64,000 bases of DNA from Panagrolaimus kolymaensis (lineage: Eukaryota; Nematoda; Chromadorea; Rhabditida; Panagrolaimidae). Below are positions 42,711-54,069 of the stretch, one piece after another. The position numbers and the translations under genes were made by a program. A model generated the notes under the pieces. That model was not told where the DNA came from. It saw only the letters and a list, made by a program, of their open reading frames with translations, and made no database searches. The stretch's first letter is position 1, and each line of letters starts with the position of its first letter. The DNA lies in contig JAJQJQ010000014.1 of NCBI GenBank assembly GCA_028622995.1, forward strand, positions 3,906,001 through 3,970,000. Direction: 5' to 3'.

Positions 42711-43291
42711 ATGAGTCGTCTTTTTTATTCCATTTCTATTGTGGCTCATAATAAGCAAGCGATGAATAAAAAGAATCAGACAGATAGTAAAAGAAATGCT
42801 CTCTCTTTGCTTTGTTTTTGCATACGTAGTCGCTTGCTTGAGAGTTTTTTTCTTCCTTTTTTTTTTTTGGCAAATTGCCAATTTTATTTTTGTCAACCAA
42901 AAAAAATTAAATTTATTCATTTCGATCAAAAACAAACGAATTAGGAAATATTTACATTTGAATTTCTTGAATTTTTATTAACCCATTATTTTTATAAACC
43001 CAAATGAAACAACAACAGCAGTCGAAGTTTTGTTACTGAACTCGATGAACTTTTTAATTCTTTGTCATCGTCGATATAAAGTAATTATAAAAATTGCATC
43101 AATGAGATTAAGTATTTATTTTTTGTAAAAATTTATTAACATCGAAGGAAGCAAAATTATAAAATATAATTTTAAAAGTGTTATTAAAGTTTAATAAAAA
43201 CAGGAAACTTAACGGAGCAGATCACAAAAAAAAATTCAGAAAATTATATAAAACAAAATTAAATTTTTTTACTTTTCAAAACAATTTGTTT
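42711..43291. promoter_or_regulatory. Upstream region of the U1 gene
   Basis: Should contain the snRNA proximal sequence element 50-70 bp upstream (about 42760-42780). I cannot identify it without other snRNA genes of this species. The rest is AT-rich. Confidence 0.35.
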
Positions 43292-44413
43292 CTATATTTT
43301 TTTATTTATTCCACCGCAAGGGATATCACTAAAATATTCAGCTGCAACATTTTCAATATATTTTACAAGCGTTGGAAAATCTCGTCGTAAAATTCCATGG
43401 GCTTCAGTTTCAAATGGAACAAAATAAATGGAAGCCAATTGTCCAAATACAGAGCAATCAGCAATGGTAATTTGTTCGCCACCATAAAATTTATTTTCAC
43501 CAAGAATATTGGTTGCTGCAAGTAAATCTCGAAGAAGGATGGCATTTAATTCACCAGCTGAATGTCCACCATATCCTGCACCTTTTAATTTGCGCTTTAT
43601 CTGAAAATATGCATATTTTTTTTGACCAAAAAGTTTTCCAAAAAAAAGGATTAAACAATTAATTTGCTTGAGATGAATTTTTTTTTGATATTCATATTTA
43701 AGATTTGGATATTATTGCCAATCAAAAGTTAAAAACAAAAATGTTATTTATGGGTTTATTAAAATTTGATTAAACTAACCATCCAATTAACAACTTTAAA
43801 AACCAATGGAGCCAAAAATCCAGGAACGCCAGGAGTGAAACTTCGAACAAATTCTTTTGATTGAACTTTATGAATCAATAAAAGTCTAAAAACAAATTTT
43901 CCGTTACTGTGTTAATAACTTTTTCCGATTGTGTGCTAACCTCATAACTTCTTCATCAAATAACCGAGATAAAGCTCGAAGGGCGCCAGATTTTTCTTTG
44001 GAAAGATTTTCATGAATATTAAATTTTTCAGCTAATTCGTTGACAATAAATTCAGAATCAGCTATTTGTTTTCCATTAATCTCAACAAATGGAAGCAAAC
44101 CTTTGGGTGAACCTTTGGTTGTGCTTTCGATAACCTAAAAACATTGATTTTTTCCAGAAAAAATTTCACAAAAATTCGCATTTTTACGATTTTTTTTTGA
44201 CGAAAAGTGTCTTTTAAAAAATTCGTTGGAACTTAAAAAAAGTTTTTGTAAAAAAAAGAAAGATAGATAACGTACTTCATGATTAATTTTATTTGCTCTT
44301 AAAAATAATTCAACTTTCATGCAAAATGGTGACATATTTGGAACATAAGGGCTGCGTTTAAATTGATATAAATATACCACATCTTGAACCCAATTTCTTT
44401 TTAATAACTTCAT
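43292..44413 (-). CDS. GST-fold protein of the failed-axon-connections/CDR type
   Basis: Exons 44413-44276, 44134-43941, 43885-43780 and 43600-43292 encode 248 aa. N-terminal thioredoxin-fold segment: DVVYLYQFKRSPYVPNMSPFCMKVELFLR, with SPFC in the place of the redox or glutathione site, then LLPFVEINGKQIADSEFIV. The C-terminal helical domain ends with LGENKFYGGEQITIADCSVFGQL, the N-capping-box region of GSTs, and PTLVKYIENV. This is the arrangement of metaxin-like FAXC proteins and of the cadmium-responsive CDR proteins of nematodes. Probable role: glutathione-related or metal detoxification, or neural development by homology; direct activity is not predictable. Ends close to the window's lowest-complexity DNA; no operon signal. 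Confidence 0.88.
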
Positions 44414-45744
44414 TTTTGATAATAAAATAGTTTTTAAAAATAAAGCAAGGGACTTTTTAAAAGAAAAAAGTTAGGGTTTTATTTCTACACTTTTTTATAC
44501 TCAAATGAAAAAAAAGAATGACAAAAAATTAAAGCGACGGTTGTAGGTTGGTATTTTCTCTTTGGTTACAAAACAAACACAAAATGGCGAACGCACGAGT
44601 AAAAAAAAGCCGCAACAACAACATGCATAGGAGTATGTGGCAGACGAGCACAAGTTAGACACACATGCTTTTTTTGCTTCAAGAAAAGTGCAAAAAAATG
44701 GATGAGGAATTATTTTGAACGCTTTGCTTTAATTGAATTAATGATATTTGTTTTAGAAAAAAGTGACACACAAACAAACAAACAAAAAAATGAGAGCTGC
44801 AGCAATTTTTTTTCTTTGTCGGTTTATTTTTAGTTTTATCGAAGCTATTTATTTTAATTTTTTGATCAATGAATTTTAATCGCAAAAAAAACCAAACTAC
44901 AAAATCCAGATTTAAAAAAATTATGGTTAATTGAAAAAAAAAATAGCAATGGAAAAAGGTTTACAAAAAAGTGGCGCCATATTTGTCTTCATCCTTTTTT
45001 TTGGTTTAACAATTCAAAATTTTTGAACAAAGAAAACAATTGAAAGAAAAGTATGGGAAGAAAATCAGGCAAAAAAGAGAAAGAAATAATGCAAGAAAAA
45101 AGCGTTTTTAAATAAAGATAGATAAAAAAAGGAAACGATTTTTTAGAATGAAAATATTTTTTTTCTTTTTAGTTTCGTCTTTAAAAGCTTTACCTTTGTT
45201 CTTTGAATATTTTAAAACTTTTTTTTCTCATTTTTTTCTACTTTCCATGTAGAACTTCATGCTTATCATTCTGGGTATTTTTAACACGATCAATGACCAT
45301 GAGTTGCAACACACGACTTTCCATCAAAATTCAAAATAGTGGATCATTTCGGCAAGAACCGCCCTAGCAACCGAATATTTGTAACACGAAATTCAATACA
45401 AGCACTGAATGATTACCAACAAAAAATTTTTTTTCAATCATGCACAGCGAGTTAAAATTTTTAGGTTCTACAAAAAAATTAACTTTTTTGTCAAAATAAA
45501 CTTCTCAACAGTAGTACGAACATCCTGAATTACCAAATATGGTTGGAATGTAACAGGAATAAATACATCATTATATAATAAAAAAATTTGTATATCATTT
45601 TACATACATTAATATTTTCTTATGATTCTAAACTTTTGTTTGTTTTTTTTTTTTGCCATTTTTGTTTTATCTCACATTTCTTTATTAAAAAACACATAAA
45701 ACATAAAAATAAAAAATGAGAATTCTGAATTCATATTTGTTTTT
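44414..45744. other. Intergenic
   Basis: No gene. 45250-45430 is less AT-rich and more complex than its surroundings (GGCAAGAACCGCCCTAGCAACC) and could be an unrecognised RNA or relic. Confidence 0.35.
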
Positions 45745-47793
45745 TTACCATCGCGGCATTAAGTGGACGACAAATTCTTCTGGAGTTGTCGTGGCTCCAA
45801 CAATCCTCTTTCCTGTGATGGGTTTTGATGGAATTTCAGTTAATTTAAATTGATTTAAAATATTTGCTGTGAATAAAAACATTTCCATTCTCGCCAATCC
45901 TTCTCCCATACACGAGCGTTTACCAACACCAAATGGAAAAACTTCGGGTTTTGAAAAGAATTTTCCATTTCCATCTTTAAATCTTTCGGGTTTAAATTCT
46001 TTGGGTTTATTAAAATATCTTTCATCCATGTGAACAGTTGAAATGGAATCAACGATAATTGTATTTTCAGGAATTTGGAAACCTTTAATTTCAATGTTTT
46101 GAGTTGTTCGATGAAATAAATTTAATGGTCCAACATTTGCATATCGATGAACTTCAAGCACCACGGCATTGATGTAATTTAGGTTGTTCTTGTCGTTAAT
46201 GGTAATTAATCGATCACTGCCAATAAATTTGTCTAATTCATCATGAATTTTTTGTTGAATGTCTTGATTTTTTGTGATGTAAACCATCGCCCAAGCTAAC
46301 GTGGTAGAAGTTGTTTCTTGTCCAGCTGACCAAAAATCCACTGCCATTCCAATCAATTGTTTATCACTAAAAATTTTAACACTTTTATTATTATATCTTA
46401 AATTGGTATCATATTATCAATTTTTTAATTAATAAAGTAAAAATATTTTCGTGTTTTTTAACGAAATAAAAAATTTTTAACTTTAATTTGAAAAATATTT
46501 TTGAAAAATATTTTTGAAAAAAAATCGGAAAAGTTTAAGAAGCTAATTTTAAAACAGTTTTGCTTATTTTTATTTCAATACTTTTGAATTTTATTAAACC
46601 TCGAAACAAAAAAAAATTTTAGATTTTAAATTTAATAAAAAATCTGCCATGTTTTCGATAAAAAAAGCCTCAAAAAATTGCTAAATTCACCAAACATAAA
46701 ACTGAATTAAAACTTACAAAAATAAATGATTTTTAACTCCTTCATTTTCGAGTTTCTTTTGTTGCTTTAAAAATGCTTCAACATAATCGTTTGGTTCTTC
46801 ATCGTCATCTTTAAATTTAAATTCTTCTTTATGCTTTTCAATGGATTTAACAAAAAATAAATTCATTTGATCCCCATAAAATTTGGCTTCTTTATACACC
46901 GAATTAACAAATGGCAAAAATCGATACCAATCATAGCCTTTTTCAATTAATCGAATAAATAAATGACCTCCCAATTTCACCAAGTTTTTAATTGCATTTT
47001 TAATCTCATAAAAATCATCCTCCTGAAACATGCAGTTTTAACAAAGTTTGTGATTGAGTTTTTTTTAAATTTAAAATATGCATTTTAATTGTTTTTGGGG
47101 TTAGTTTAAAAAAGTGCATTACGGAAAGATTTTTGCCTTTAGGTACTTGGGCCGGGCCACTTTTTAGTAATGACCGCCTTTTCTGGTCTTCATATAAAAT
47201 ATTAAATTAAAAAATCTTACTTTATCAAATCGATATCCCAAAACAATGGAATTAATTACACTTCCAACAGCTCGATCAATATATTTATGAATATTTATTT
47301 CTTCTTTACCAACCTCATTAATTTGATTTTTAATATCATCCAATAAATATGAAATTTCATTTAAAACTTTTTGTTGCATTATATCTTTTCCAATTCCTAA
47401 ATCTCTTAAAATTCGTAAACCAAATTTTCTATGTTCCTTCCAAATTTGGCCATCCGTAAATACAACTCCATATCCTCCAGCAGATAATTGGGAAAGCATG
47501 GATTTTGGTTCTCGACCGGATACTGTATCGCCCTTTTTAACAAATATTTCATAAATCGTTGGAAAATCATTCACAGAAATAACTGGAGTTTCACCAAACC
47601 AAATTGTATGTAAATCGCCATATGTGTTTTTAAACTTTTGTATAGCTTCTTCAACTCCATAATATCCAATTTCCGGAAGATTTCCAAGAAATGGTAAAGG
47701 AATGGGTCCAGGAGGAAAATTTCTTCGTTTCCAATAAAAATGATAAAATAAAAAAGTTGTAAAGAAAAATAAACCAAAATACAATAGTAACAT
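45745..47793 (-). CDS. Cytochrome P450 (nematode CYP2-clan type)
   Basis: Exons 47793-47221, 47022-46718 and 46366-45745 encode 499 aa, the usual microsomal length. N-terminal membrane anchor, then the Pro-rich hinge FPPGPIPLPFLGNLP; helix C WKEHRKFGLRILRD; helix I AGQETTSTT with the oxygen-activating Thr; helix K EVHRY (an ExxR-type motif in which His occupies the second position); PERF region FKPERFKDGNG; and haem loop FPFGVGKRSCMGEG with the Cys ligand. This is a mono-oxygenase of the endoplasmic reticulum. The overall motif set resembles nematode CYP33-like enzymes, often xenobiotic-induced. All splice sites are canonical. Confidence 0.95.
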
Positions 47794-48510
47794 GTTGGCG
47801 ATTTTCCAAAAATAAATTAATAAACGTAGTTTAGAATCTTTTTGCTTTTTTTTTTGAGAGTTTTTATAGTGTGAAAGTTAAGATAAATTAAGAAATAATG
47901 GGAAAAACATCAATCAAAACCCAATTTTATTGTATTTAAGAAAAACAAAGCGTGAGAAGTAAAAATGTGTAACCCTTTTTCTACAAATTTTTACACATTT
48001 TTTTTGAGTAATGATTGTCGTCGGTAACTTAACAGTTTTAATAAAGTCATTAAAGATTCGAGCAAGCCATCAACCTTTTTTTAACTTTTTCTTGCCCAAA
48101 CAAAGCACATATTTTTTATTGGAGCGCTAAAGTTTGGCAACAATAATATTACTTTTCACCCGAGATCGATGATGATCATAAAATACAAAACTTCTTTTAA
48201 TCAAGAAATAACAAAACAAAAAAATATAAATTTATTTAACTCAAATTTAAATATTTAAAACAATAAAAATGCATGAAAGATGTTGTTTAGGACCAATAAA
48301 AATAAATTAATAATGAATTTTAGAACTTACTTTTTGTCGTTCTTGCTTCAGAAAATTTTTTTGTGATTTATTTTTTATTTTTTTCATCTATTGAAAGTTG
48401 TAATAAGATTTTTTAAGTTATGCAAAAAGCAAAAGTTTGTTTTCTTTAATTTTATTTTATTAACGAAAGCAAACAAAAAAAAATAAATAGTAAAAAAATA
48501 CAAAGCAGTG
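47794..48510. other. CYP upstream region
   Basis: Non-coding. Promoter of the CYP (-) should lie in 47800-48200. Nothing recognised. Confidence 0.4.
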
Positions 48511-48710
48511 TTTAAAGGGACATAGCTATTTCATGCCTTTTTTGAAATTTCGTTTGCGGGCACTGAAAGTTACACTTGGTAAGGCGCGTGTTTGAATTAC
48601 CGTGTAAGACAGAAGTGACACGGTAATTCAAACACGCGCCGCCCCAACTGTTCCTATCAGCCCCAATATCGAAATTTTTGAAAATGCATGAAATAGCTAA
48701 GTCCCTTTAA
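48511..48710. mobile_element. Palindromic foldback MITE, 200 bp
   Basis: Terminal repeats TTTAAAGGGACATAGCTATT and its counterpart AATAGCTAAGTCCCTTTAA. The two arms pair along most of their length, with a perfect 23-bp stem (48583-48605 and 48618-48640) around a 12-nt loop. Ends resemble TTAA-type or TA-type insertion; the target duplication is ambiguous. A half copy is at 13650. It lies 15 bp from the 3' end of the DUF4139 gene. Confidence 0.9.
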
Positions 48711-49544
48711 TGTTTTTTTTGTAATTTATTTTTCTTGAAACTTTTCGTAATATCGAAGGGTTTCAGTTGGGGGATAATCAATTGACCATTTAACCATAAA
48801 ATCTGTTTCATGTTCAGCTTTAATTTTTTCTGCCCATATGAGATTATTCAAATCATCCATTTTTGTTCCAATTGTGGGTAATTTATGGACATTATTGCTG
48901 TTGCTGCTATCTTCTTCAAGGTTTGGTGTTCTTGGCACGGGGGATGGAATAATTTCTGGTGAAATAACATGGACTCGAATTTTTTCTTCCGTGGAATTTG
49001 GAATGGCTTCGTGAAGAGTAATCAAAATAGGTTCGGATCTTTTCGTATTTTTGACTATAATTCGTTGCTCGGTGGTGGAATTCAAATTTTTGGTTATCAT
49101 CCCAGTCTAAAAATTTTTTTTTACATTTTTTTGTTTGAAAAGAATTTTGACTTTAAAAGTTAAAACTTTTATTACCTGAGTTTGGAATTTGTGTTTAGGT
49201 TTATAAACAACTTTGATAGCTTTATCCACACCCAAAGGAACATCAAATTTCTCTCCACACGAAGTAGATTTAAGATCGATTTTTGTTGACATTGAATTAT
49301 TTAGATATACCGTAGCTGGCCCAGAAATCAATGGGTAATCACTATCATTAACCACGGAAGCCATTAAAAAGACATTAGTATTTTTCTTTGGAACGCAATG
49401 ATGATGAAGTTGAGCGGTAAGATGTTCAATAGTTAAAGTTACTTTGTGTTCTGCACTATCGGAGGGAATAGTTTTCTTGGATGGAATAGTAAAAGTTGTG
49501 GCTAGAACGTCCTCTTCTGCTTCAGTTGTATAATGTATCATAGG

Positions 49545-49598
49545 TCCACCAGAACATGGAGCCGATTTGCGTGCAACTTTTGTAGCTAATTGTTTCCT
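49545..49598 (-). other. Histone H3 tail mimic (H3 17-34 equivalent)
   Basis: Encodes RKQLATKVARKSAPCSGG; differences from H3 are V for A25, C for A31 and S for T32. The positions of K18, K23, R26, K27 and S28 are kept. Preceding GRKPGSKNPP keeps the RK and P spacing of H3 8-16 but not its sequence. Confidence 0.85.
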
Positions 49599-49648
49599 TG
49601 GAGGATTTTTAGATCCGGGTTTTCTGCCACGGTTTGAACGATCGCGGT

Positions 49649-49936
49649 CAGGGGTGAGCGGAATTCCGCTTCCGTTTCCGTTTCCGTGGAATTCCGTGGT
49701 TTTTTTACTTCCGTTTCCGTTTCCGCTTCCGTAAAAAAAAAAATTTAAATTTCCGCTTCCGTTTCCGCTTCCGCGTAAGCTTAAAAAAAGAAAATTCTAA
49801 TATTTCCGTTCCGTTTCCGTTTCCGCGGAATTCCGGGCATTTACAATTTCCGTTTCCGTTTCCGCTTCCGCCGAACTTCCTCGGTTCCGTTTCCGGTTCC
49901 TTCCGTTTAAGGAAAAGCCACTTCCGCTCACCCCTG
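49649..49936. mobile_element. hAT-type MITE inserted in the DUF4139 ORF
   Basis: Terminal inverted repeats CAGGGGTGAGCGGAA and its reverse complement, flanked by a perfect 8-bp duplication ATCGCGGT (49641-49648 and 49937-49944). The interior is built of TTCCGT and GGAAAC-type hexamers on alternating strands, 288 bp, with no transposase. The element is unrelated in sequence to the GC-rich MITE at 12803 but has the same architecture. Confidence 0.93.
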
Positions 49937-50084
49937 ATCGCGGTGTACACGATGATGATTATCGGAATCGCTGCTGCTATCCGATGACGATGAACGATAA
50001 AATTCAACCATGGTTGTGCCAATTTCAGTCAAATTTCCACCCAATGCCGGTTGAGCAGTAGAAAGAGAAAGTTCCACATTATTG

Positions 50085-50390
50085 AGTCTCATTTTTTGAA
50101 TTAAAAAAGTGAAATAATAACATGAAAGGTTAAATAAAGTGCAACAACAAAACACCTGCGATATTTTTTTTATTTTTTATTGCGTAATGAGTTTCATTTT
50201 CTGATCAAAGCTACATAAAAAACCAACAACTTTGATTTATTTTTTTTGTTGTTTTGTTAGATCTCTTTTTTTTCTTATTTTATGTTTGGAACTGAGAACC
50301 AACCTCTTTCAAATAAAATCAAATGTCAAAAGTGTACTTTCTCTTTCTTTTCTTTTTTATCGTGCAATCAAAAATTCACCACCCATCTTT
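50085..50390. repeat. Duplicated upstream block (second copy 54070-54390)
   Basis: Shared in order: TTTTTGAATT, GAAAGGT, AAAGTGCAACAACA, TTTCATTTTCTGATCA, AACTTTGATTTATTT, GTTGTTTTGTT, AACCTCTTTCAAATAAAA, AAAAGTGTACTTTCTCTT. It starts at the ATG of the truncated DUF4139 gene. Confidence 0.75.
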
Positions 50391-51855
50391 TTTGGATGAT
50401 TTTCATCTCTGTAATTGGCTATTTAATTTCTTTTTTCACAAACTGTTCTAACTCTGATAATTAATATCTATAAGAAAAATAAAGACATATGTAAATTTAG
50501 AAAAAGTAAAATTTTTATTAACAATATCTTTTTAAAGTTTACAAATAAAATTTACAACTGCATACATAAACATTCAAAGAAAACTTTATATATAATACAT
50601 TTTATTTTTTAATAAATCATTAATTGAGAAGATAAAAGCAGTGATAGAGTAAAGTGAATATACCGTAATAAATAAATAAGTAACCCGTTTTTGAATTTAA
50701 CTTTCTTATTGATAAAAAGTTTACGTCATTTGGAGTGAACTATAATATTGAAGATGTAAGGTGAGAAATACGAAGGTGTAATATGCATATGTACACTGGA
50801 TGTTCGGTTGTTATATAATAACATTAAGCAAGTTTATGAGAAGTTTTCTAAATCTTCCAAAATAACATAAAGACAGCTGACAAACATATTTAATTGAAGA
50901 GTAAAAAGAATTAATTGGAGCAAATAAAATAATTGGTTGATTGACTGAAGTGAATCTGATTTTTTCTAACTAAAGTTCGTCGGTTTTTATACTATGATTT
51001 TTTCGAGTATTCATTTATGTTTACATATTTTGAAGAAAGAAAGGAACCGTCTCGTCTATTCGTTCTCTCTTTATTTTTTGTTTTTGTTATTGACCATCGT
51101 CGCCACCTTCTTCTTTGCCTTGTTTTCTAATATTTAAAAAAACAGAAAAACACTTTTTTTCTAAGTACTTTTTTGGTTCGTTAATTAATTAGTTAGGTCT
51201 TTCACATATATTTTTTATTGTTTTTGTTGATTGGTTTAGTTTTTTTAAGAAAAGGAATGATGTTAAAAATAGATTTGATGATCATAAATGGTGAAAGAAT
51301 AAAACTCACGTCATTTTTTATTTTTATTTGAAGGTGTCTAGTAATTATATGTATTTATTTTGTTATTGTTGATGATGACGAAAAATTTATTAAGAAAATT
51401 AATGGAAAGTTTGTAAATATTATGAATATTTTTACACCATTAAGTAGCTGAATCTTTTTGAGATTGGTTTTTATATATTTTTTATTTTTCACCTAAACAG
51501 ATGCCAACAAAGCCAAAATTGCAGAAAGCAGGAAGGCTGTGTCAATAATATGAATAAGAGTGACCAGAAAAAAGAAAAAAGAATGGGTTGAGCCCAGTTG
51601 TTTTTGCCCATTCATTTTTTTGGTGACTTTTTTTTGTGCCTGCCTGCTTGCTGTCATCTTTTAGTGCGTTAGTGGCTTAGCTTATTTATCCCTAAGTTAT
51701 TTTCTAGTGACCCTTTTAATTAAGTTATTGGTCATCTCAAAAAGAAAAAGAACTACAAAAGTTGTAAACAAGTTGAGATAAAGAAGATAAAAGTTAATAT
51801 GTCATTCATTCATTTACATATATTTTTTTTGTGGACACGTCTTTTTTATATCGAA
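50391..51855. other. Intergenic
   Basis: AT-rich. No DUF4139 5' half, no other gene recognised. Confidence 0.45.
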
Positions 51856-52936
51856 ATGTCTCTTAAAAAAAATAAAATTCATCAAAAAGATGGTAGTAAA
51901 TGTCAATATTCTAAATTAGTTTTGGAGTTTTAAAATAAATTGAATAATGCTGTGAATGATGAAGCAAGGTCTAAAATTTATGATGAATTTAGTGAAAATT
52001 ATTTATTGCCTAAATCTTTTTGGAATAAAAGATTCCACAATGATGATGAAAAAATGTCTAACAACAAAAATTATGCTGCCAAATTTTTTCAACAAAAATA
52101 CTATCATTTTTGTTACGAAGACGTAATAGATTATAGTTATAATCAATTTTTATATATATATGTGAGTTATTAAACTGAATTTTGAAAATTAGAAAAACAT
52201 TATTTTTAGAATCTTAAACCAAAATTATTACACGATTCATGGATTTGCCCAACTCGTGATAACGCAGATCTTCTTGCTTCTGATCATCCTTTGTTGATTA
52301 AAGGCCTCAAATTTTCCACATACCCTCATTCCAACATTCAACAATTTTTAATGTGGTATGAAGAAAGTTCAAGTTCGTTTTTTATTTGTATAAAAAAATA
52401 AAAAATTTTGAATAACCCGAAAACTTTAAGCTGCTCCAATTCCCAAAACACTTTTGGAACAATGTGAAAAAATGAAAAAAATATATTTGAAAATTAAATC
52501 TTCAGAAAACAATCTCGAAGAATGAATTGAATGTTTACAAGAATCAGAAGACCCAGAATTTGTAAACCAAAATATTGAAAGTCGAATTGGCCAAAAGATG
52601 ACTAACAAAAAGTTATGGAAGCTTTATATAGAATATTTGCGAGAAATTGAAAATCCAAAAGAAATGCTCCACGCATATTCAAAATATTGTCGATTCTTTT
52701 TGGATGATTTGGAAATGAAAGAAAAATATAAAAATGAAACCCAAAAATATGGACCGGTTTATGTTTCATGGAAAAATCTTTTTGATTTTGAATTCGCTGT
52801 TACTTTGTTTGAAAAAAATATTCTTGAAAATTCTCGTGAATTACTTTTTGGATGGCAACAAAATAATATTACTAATGAGAGACTTTATCCTGAAAATGGG
52901 TATAAACCTGAAATATATCCGAATTCTCTTCCATCT
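51856..52936 (+). pseudogene. HAT-repeat (PRP39-like) protein relic
   Basis: From ATG 51856 the frame meets a TAA at 51931 but continues in the same frame as NNAVNDEARSKIYDEFSENY, KSFWNKRF, AAKFFQQKYYHFCYEDVIDYSYNQFLYIY, then an intron (52160-52209) and SWICPTRDNADLL. After another short intron comes APIPKTLLEQCEKMKKIYLKI, a TGA at 52523 in the place of a Trp, and KLWKLYIEYLREIENP, HAYSKYCRFFLDD. Repeated W/Y/F-rich helices with E-x-A-R-x-I-Y are HAT repeats of splicing factors such as PRP39. Two in-frame stops indicate a pseudogene. The last part runs on in frame into the F-box-like protein. Confidence 0.6.
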
Positions 52937-53959
52937 ATGAACCCTTCAATAATTAAAAAATTCTTTGGGTGTAATTTAAAACTTTTAAAACAGCATTGGC
53001 CATTTCCCATGCCGCGCATTCGTTACATTATAAACGCCGCTCGACCAGAAATTTCTGCAATCCTGCAACAAACTTGTAAATGGTTTTATTGTGATAAACC
53101 AAAAATTTATTGTCATCAGCTAAATTATACTGATAAATCTGAATACAGAGACGATGAAAATTGTTTCTTCCTAAATCAATCGCTACAATTTGGTCGGACA
53201 TTTATCAATTCTGCAATGAAACCTTACAATAAGAAAAATTTGGTCCTCAAAATGTCTTTGGAAATTAATGTTGATTCCAATCCACTTCCTCGAACTTTTT
53301 TATCCAATTGCATACAAAATTATATCTATGAATGCGATTTAAAGTATATTTGTGTTATCAGACAAGATATTTCCGAAGAAGAATTTCAATTTTTAGGTGG
53401 TCGGGGAAATATTGAAAAATTTTATTTTCGTCTTTCGACCATTTGTAACTCAAATGAAACCCAAATACCTTTAGAACGCATGTTAATGCTTCTACCACGT
53501 ATTCGTTATTTTGTGTATGTTATTAATTTTAAAGCCATATTGGGGTTTTGCTTGACCGGGTCCTAACGAAATATCAAGAAAATTCTTTTATTTACTTTTA
53601 TATGATTTTTACTAAACTTTTTTTTCAGATTTTGGCCAAATTCTCAAGATCAATTTCCAACCCAAAATAAGTTATCAGAACTCAAATTACATCATAAATT
53701 AAATTTTTTCATTTTTTCCGAAGTTAGCAATGAAATCGATGCCAGTGATTTTATTAATTTTGTAAAAGTATACTTAAAATTCATAATTTAGTTTAGAAAA
53801 GTTTTTAATTTTTAGTTGAATGCTGCTCCATATTCTAACATACATTTAAAATTTTGTACAACTGTTAATACAATTGAACCATTGCAAAAAGCTGTTGAAA
53901 TTATGTTAAAATATTGGGAACCAATCAATGAAAAGCCAAGAACTCATATTCGATTTTAA
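52937..53959 (+). CDS. Nematode F-box-like protein
   Basis: Exons 52937-53514, 53629-53767 and 53816-53959 (start at the ATG of MNPSIIKKFFG). The start LLKQHWPFPMPRIRYIINAA, then QQTCKWFYCDKPKIY, is the F-box-like helix pair I know from a large expanded nematode family, followed by leucine-rich-like C-terminal repeats. Such proteins recruit targets to SCF ubiquitin ligases. The open frame extends upstream without stop to 52598 through HAT-derived sequence, so a longer chimeric protein from the ATG at 52598 (MTNKKLWKLYIEY) is possible. Donor choice GT|GTATGT at 53514 restores the frame to FWPNSQDQFPT. Function unproven. Confidence 0.6.
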
Positions 53960-54069
53960 TTTACGCATTTTATCGAGGTTTTCTGTTTTTTTTTTTAAAT
54001 ATAGTGTGGTTTATTTCCTTCTTTAGCTTTTTTTGTTTCATAATTTTTTTGTTTTGTTTTTCCATGGTC

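Larger units (their letters stand above)
48726..50092 (-). pseudogene. 5'-truncated DUF4139 gene carrying a histone H3 tail-like segment, interrupted by a MITE
   Basis: Before the MITE insertion the coding sequence ran from ATG 50092 in one frame (50092-49937, then 49648-49176, intron, 49106-48726). The N-terminus NNVELSLSTAQPALGGNL and the later STTFTIPSK-like TTFTIPSKKTIPSDSAEHKV, QLHHHCVPKKN, GVDKAIKVVYKPKHK and WSIDYPPTETLRYYEKF are those of DUF4139 proteins (type F37C4.5 of C. elegans). The family's first half (DUF4140 and coiled coil) is missing. In the loop between the two blocks lies RKQLATKVARKSAPCSGG (49598-49545), 15 of 18 residues identical to histone H3 17-34. The MITE adds 296 bp and brings TGA in frame, so the protein is cut unless the MITE is spliced out. 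Function of DUF4139 is unknown. Confidence 0.75.

Noticed and set aside
42501..42944. 147-codon open frame on the + strand
   Set aside because: It overlaps the antisense of the U1 snRNA gene; codons are explained by the RNA structure.
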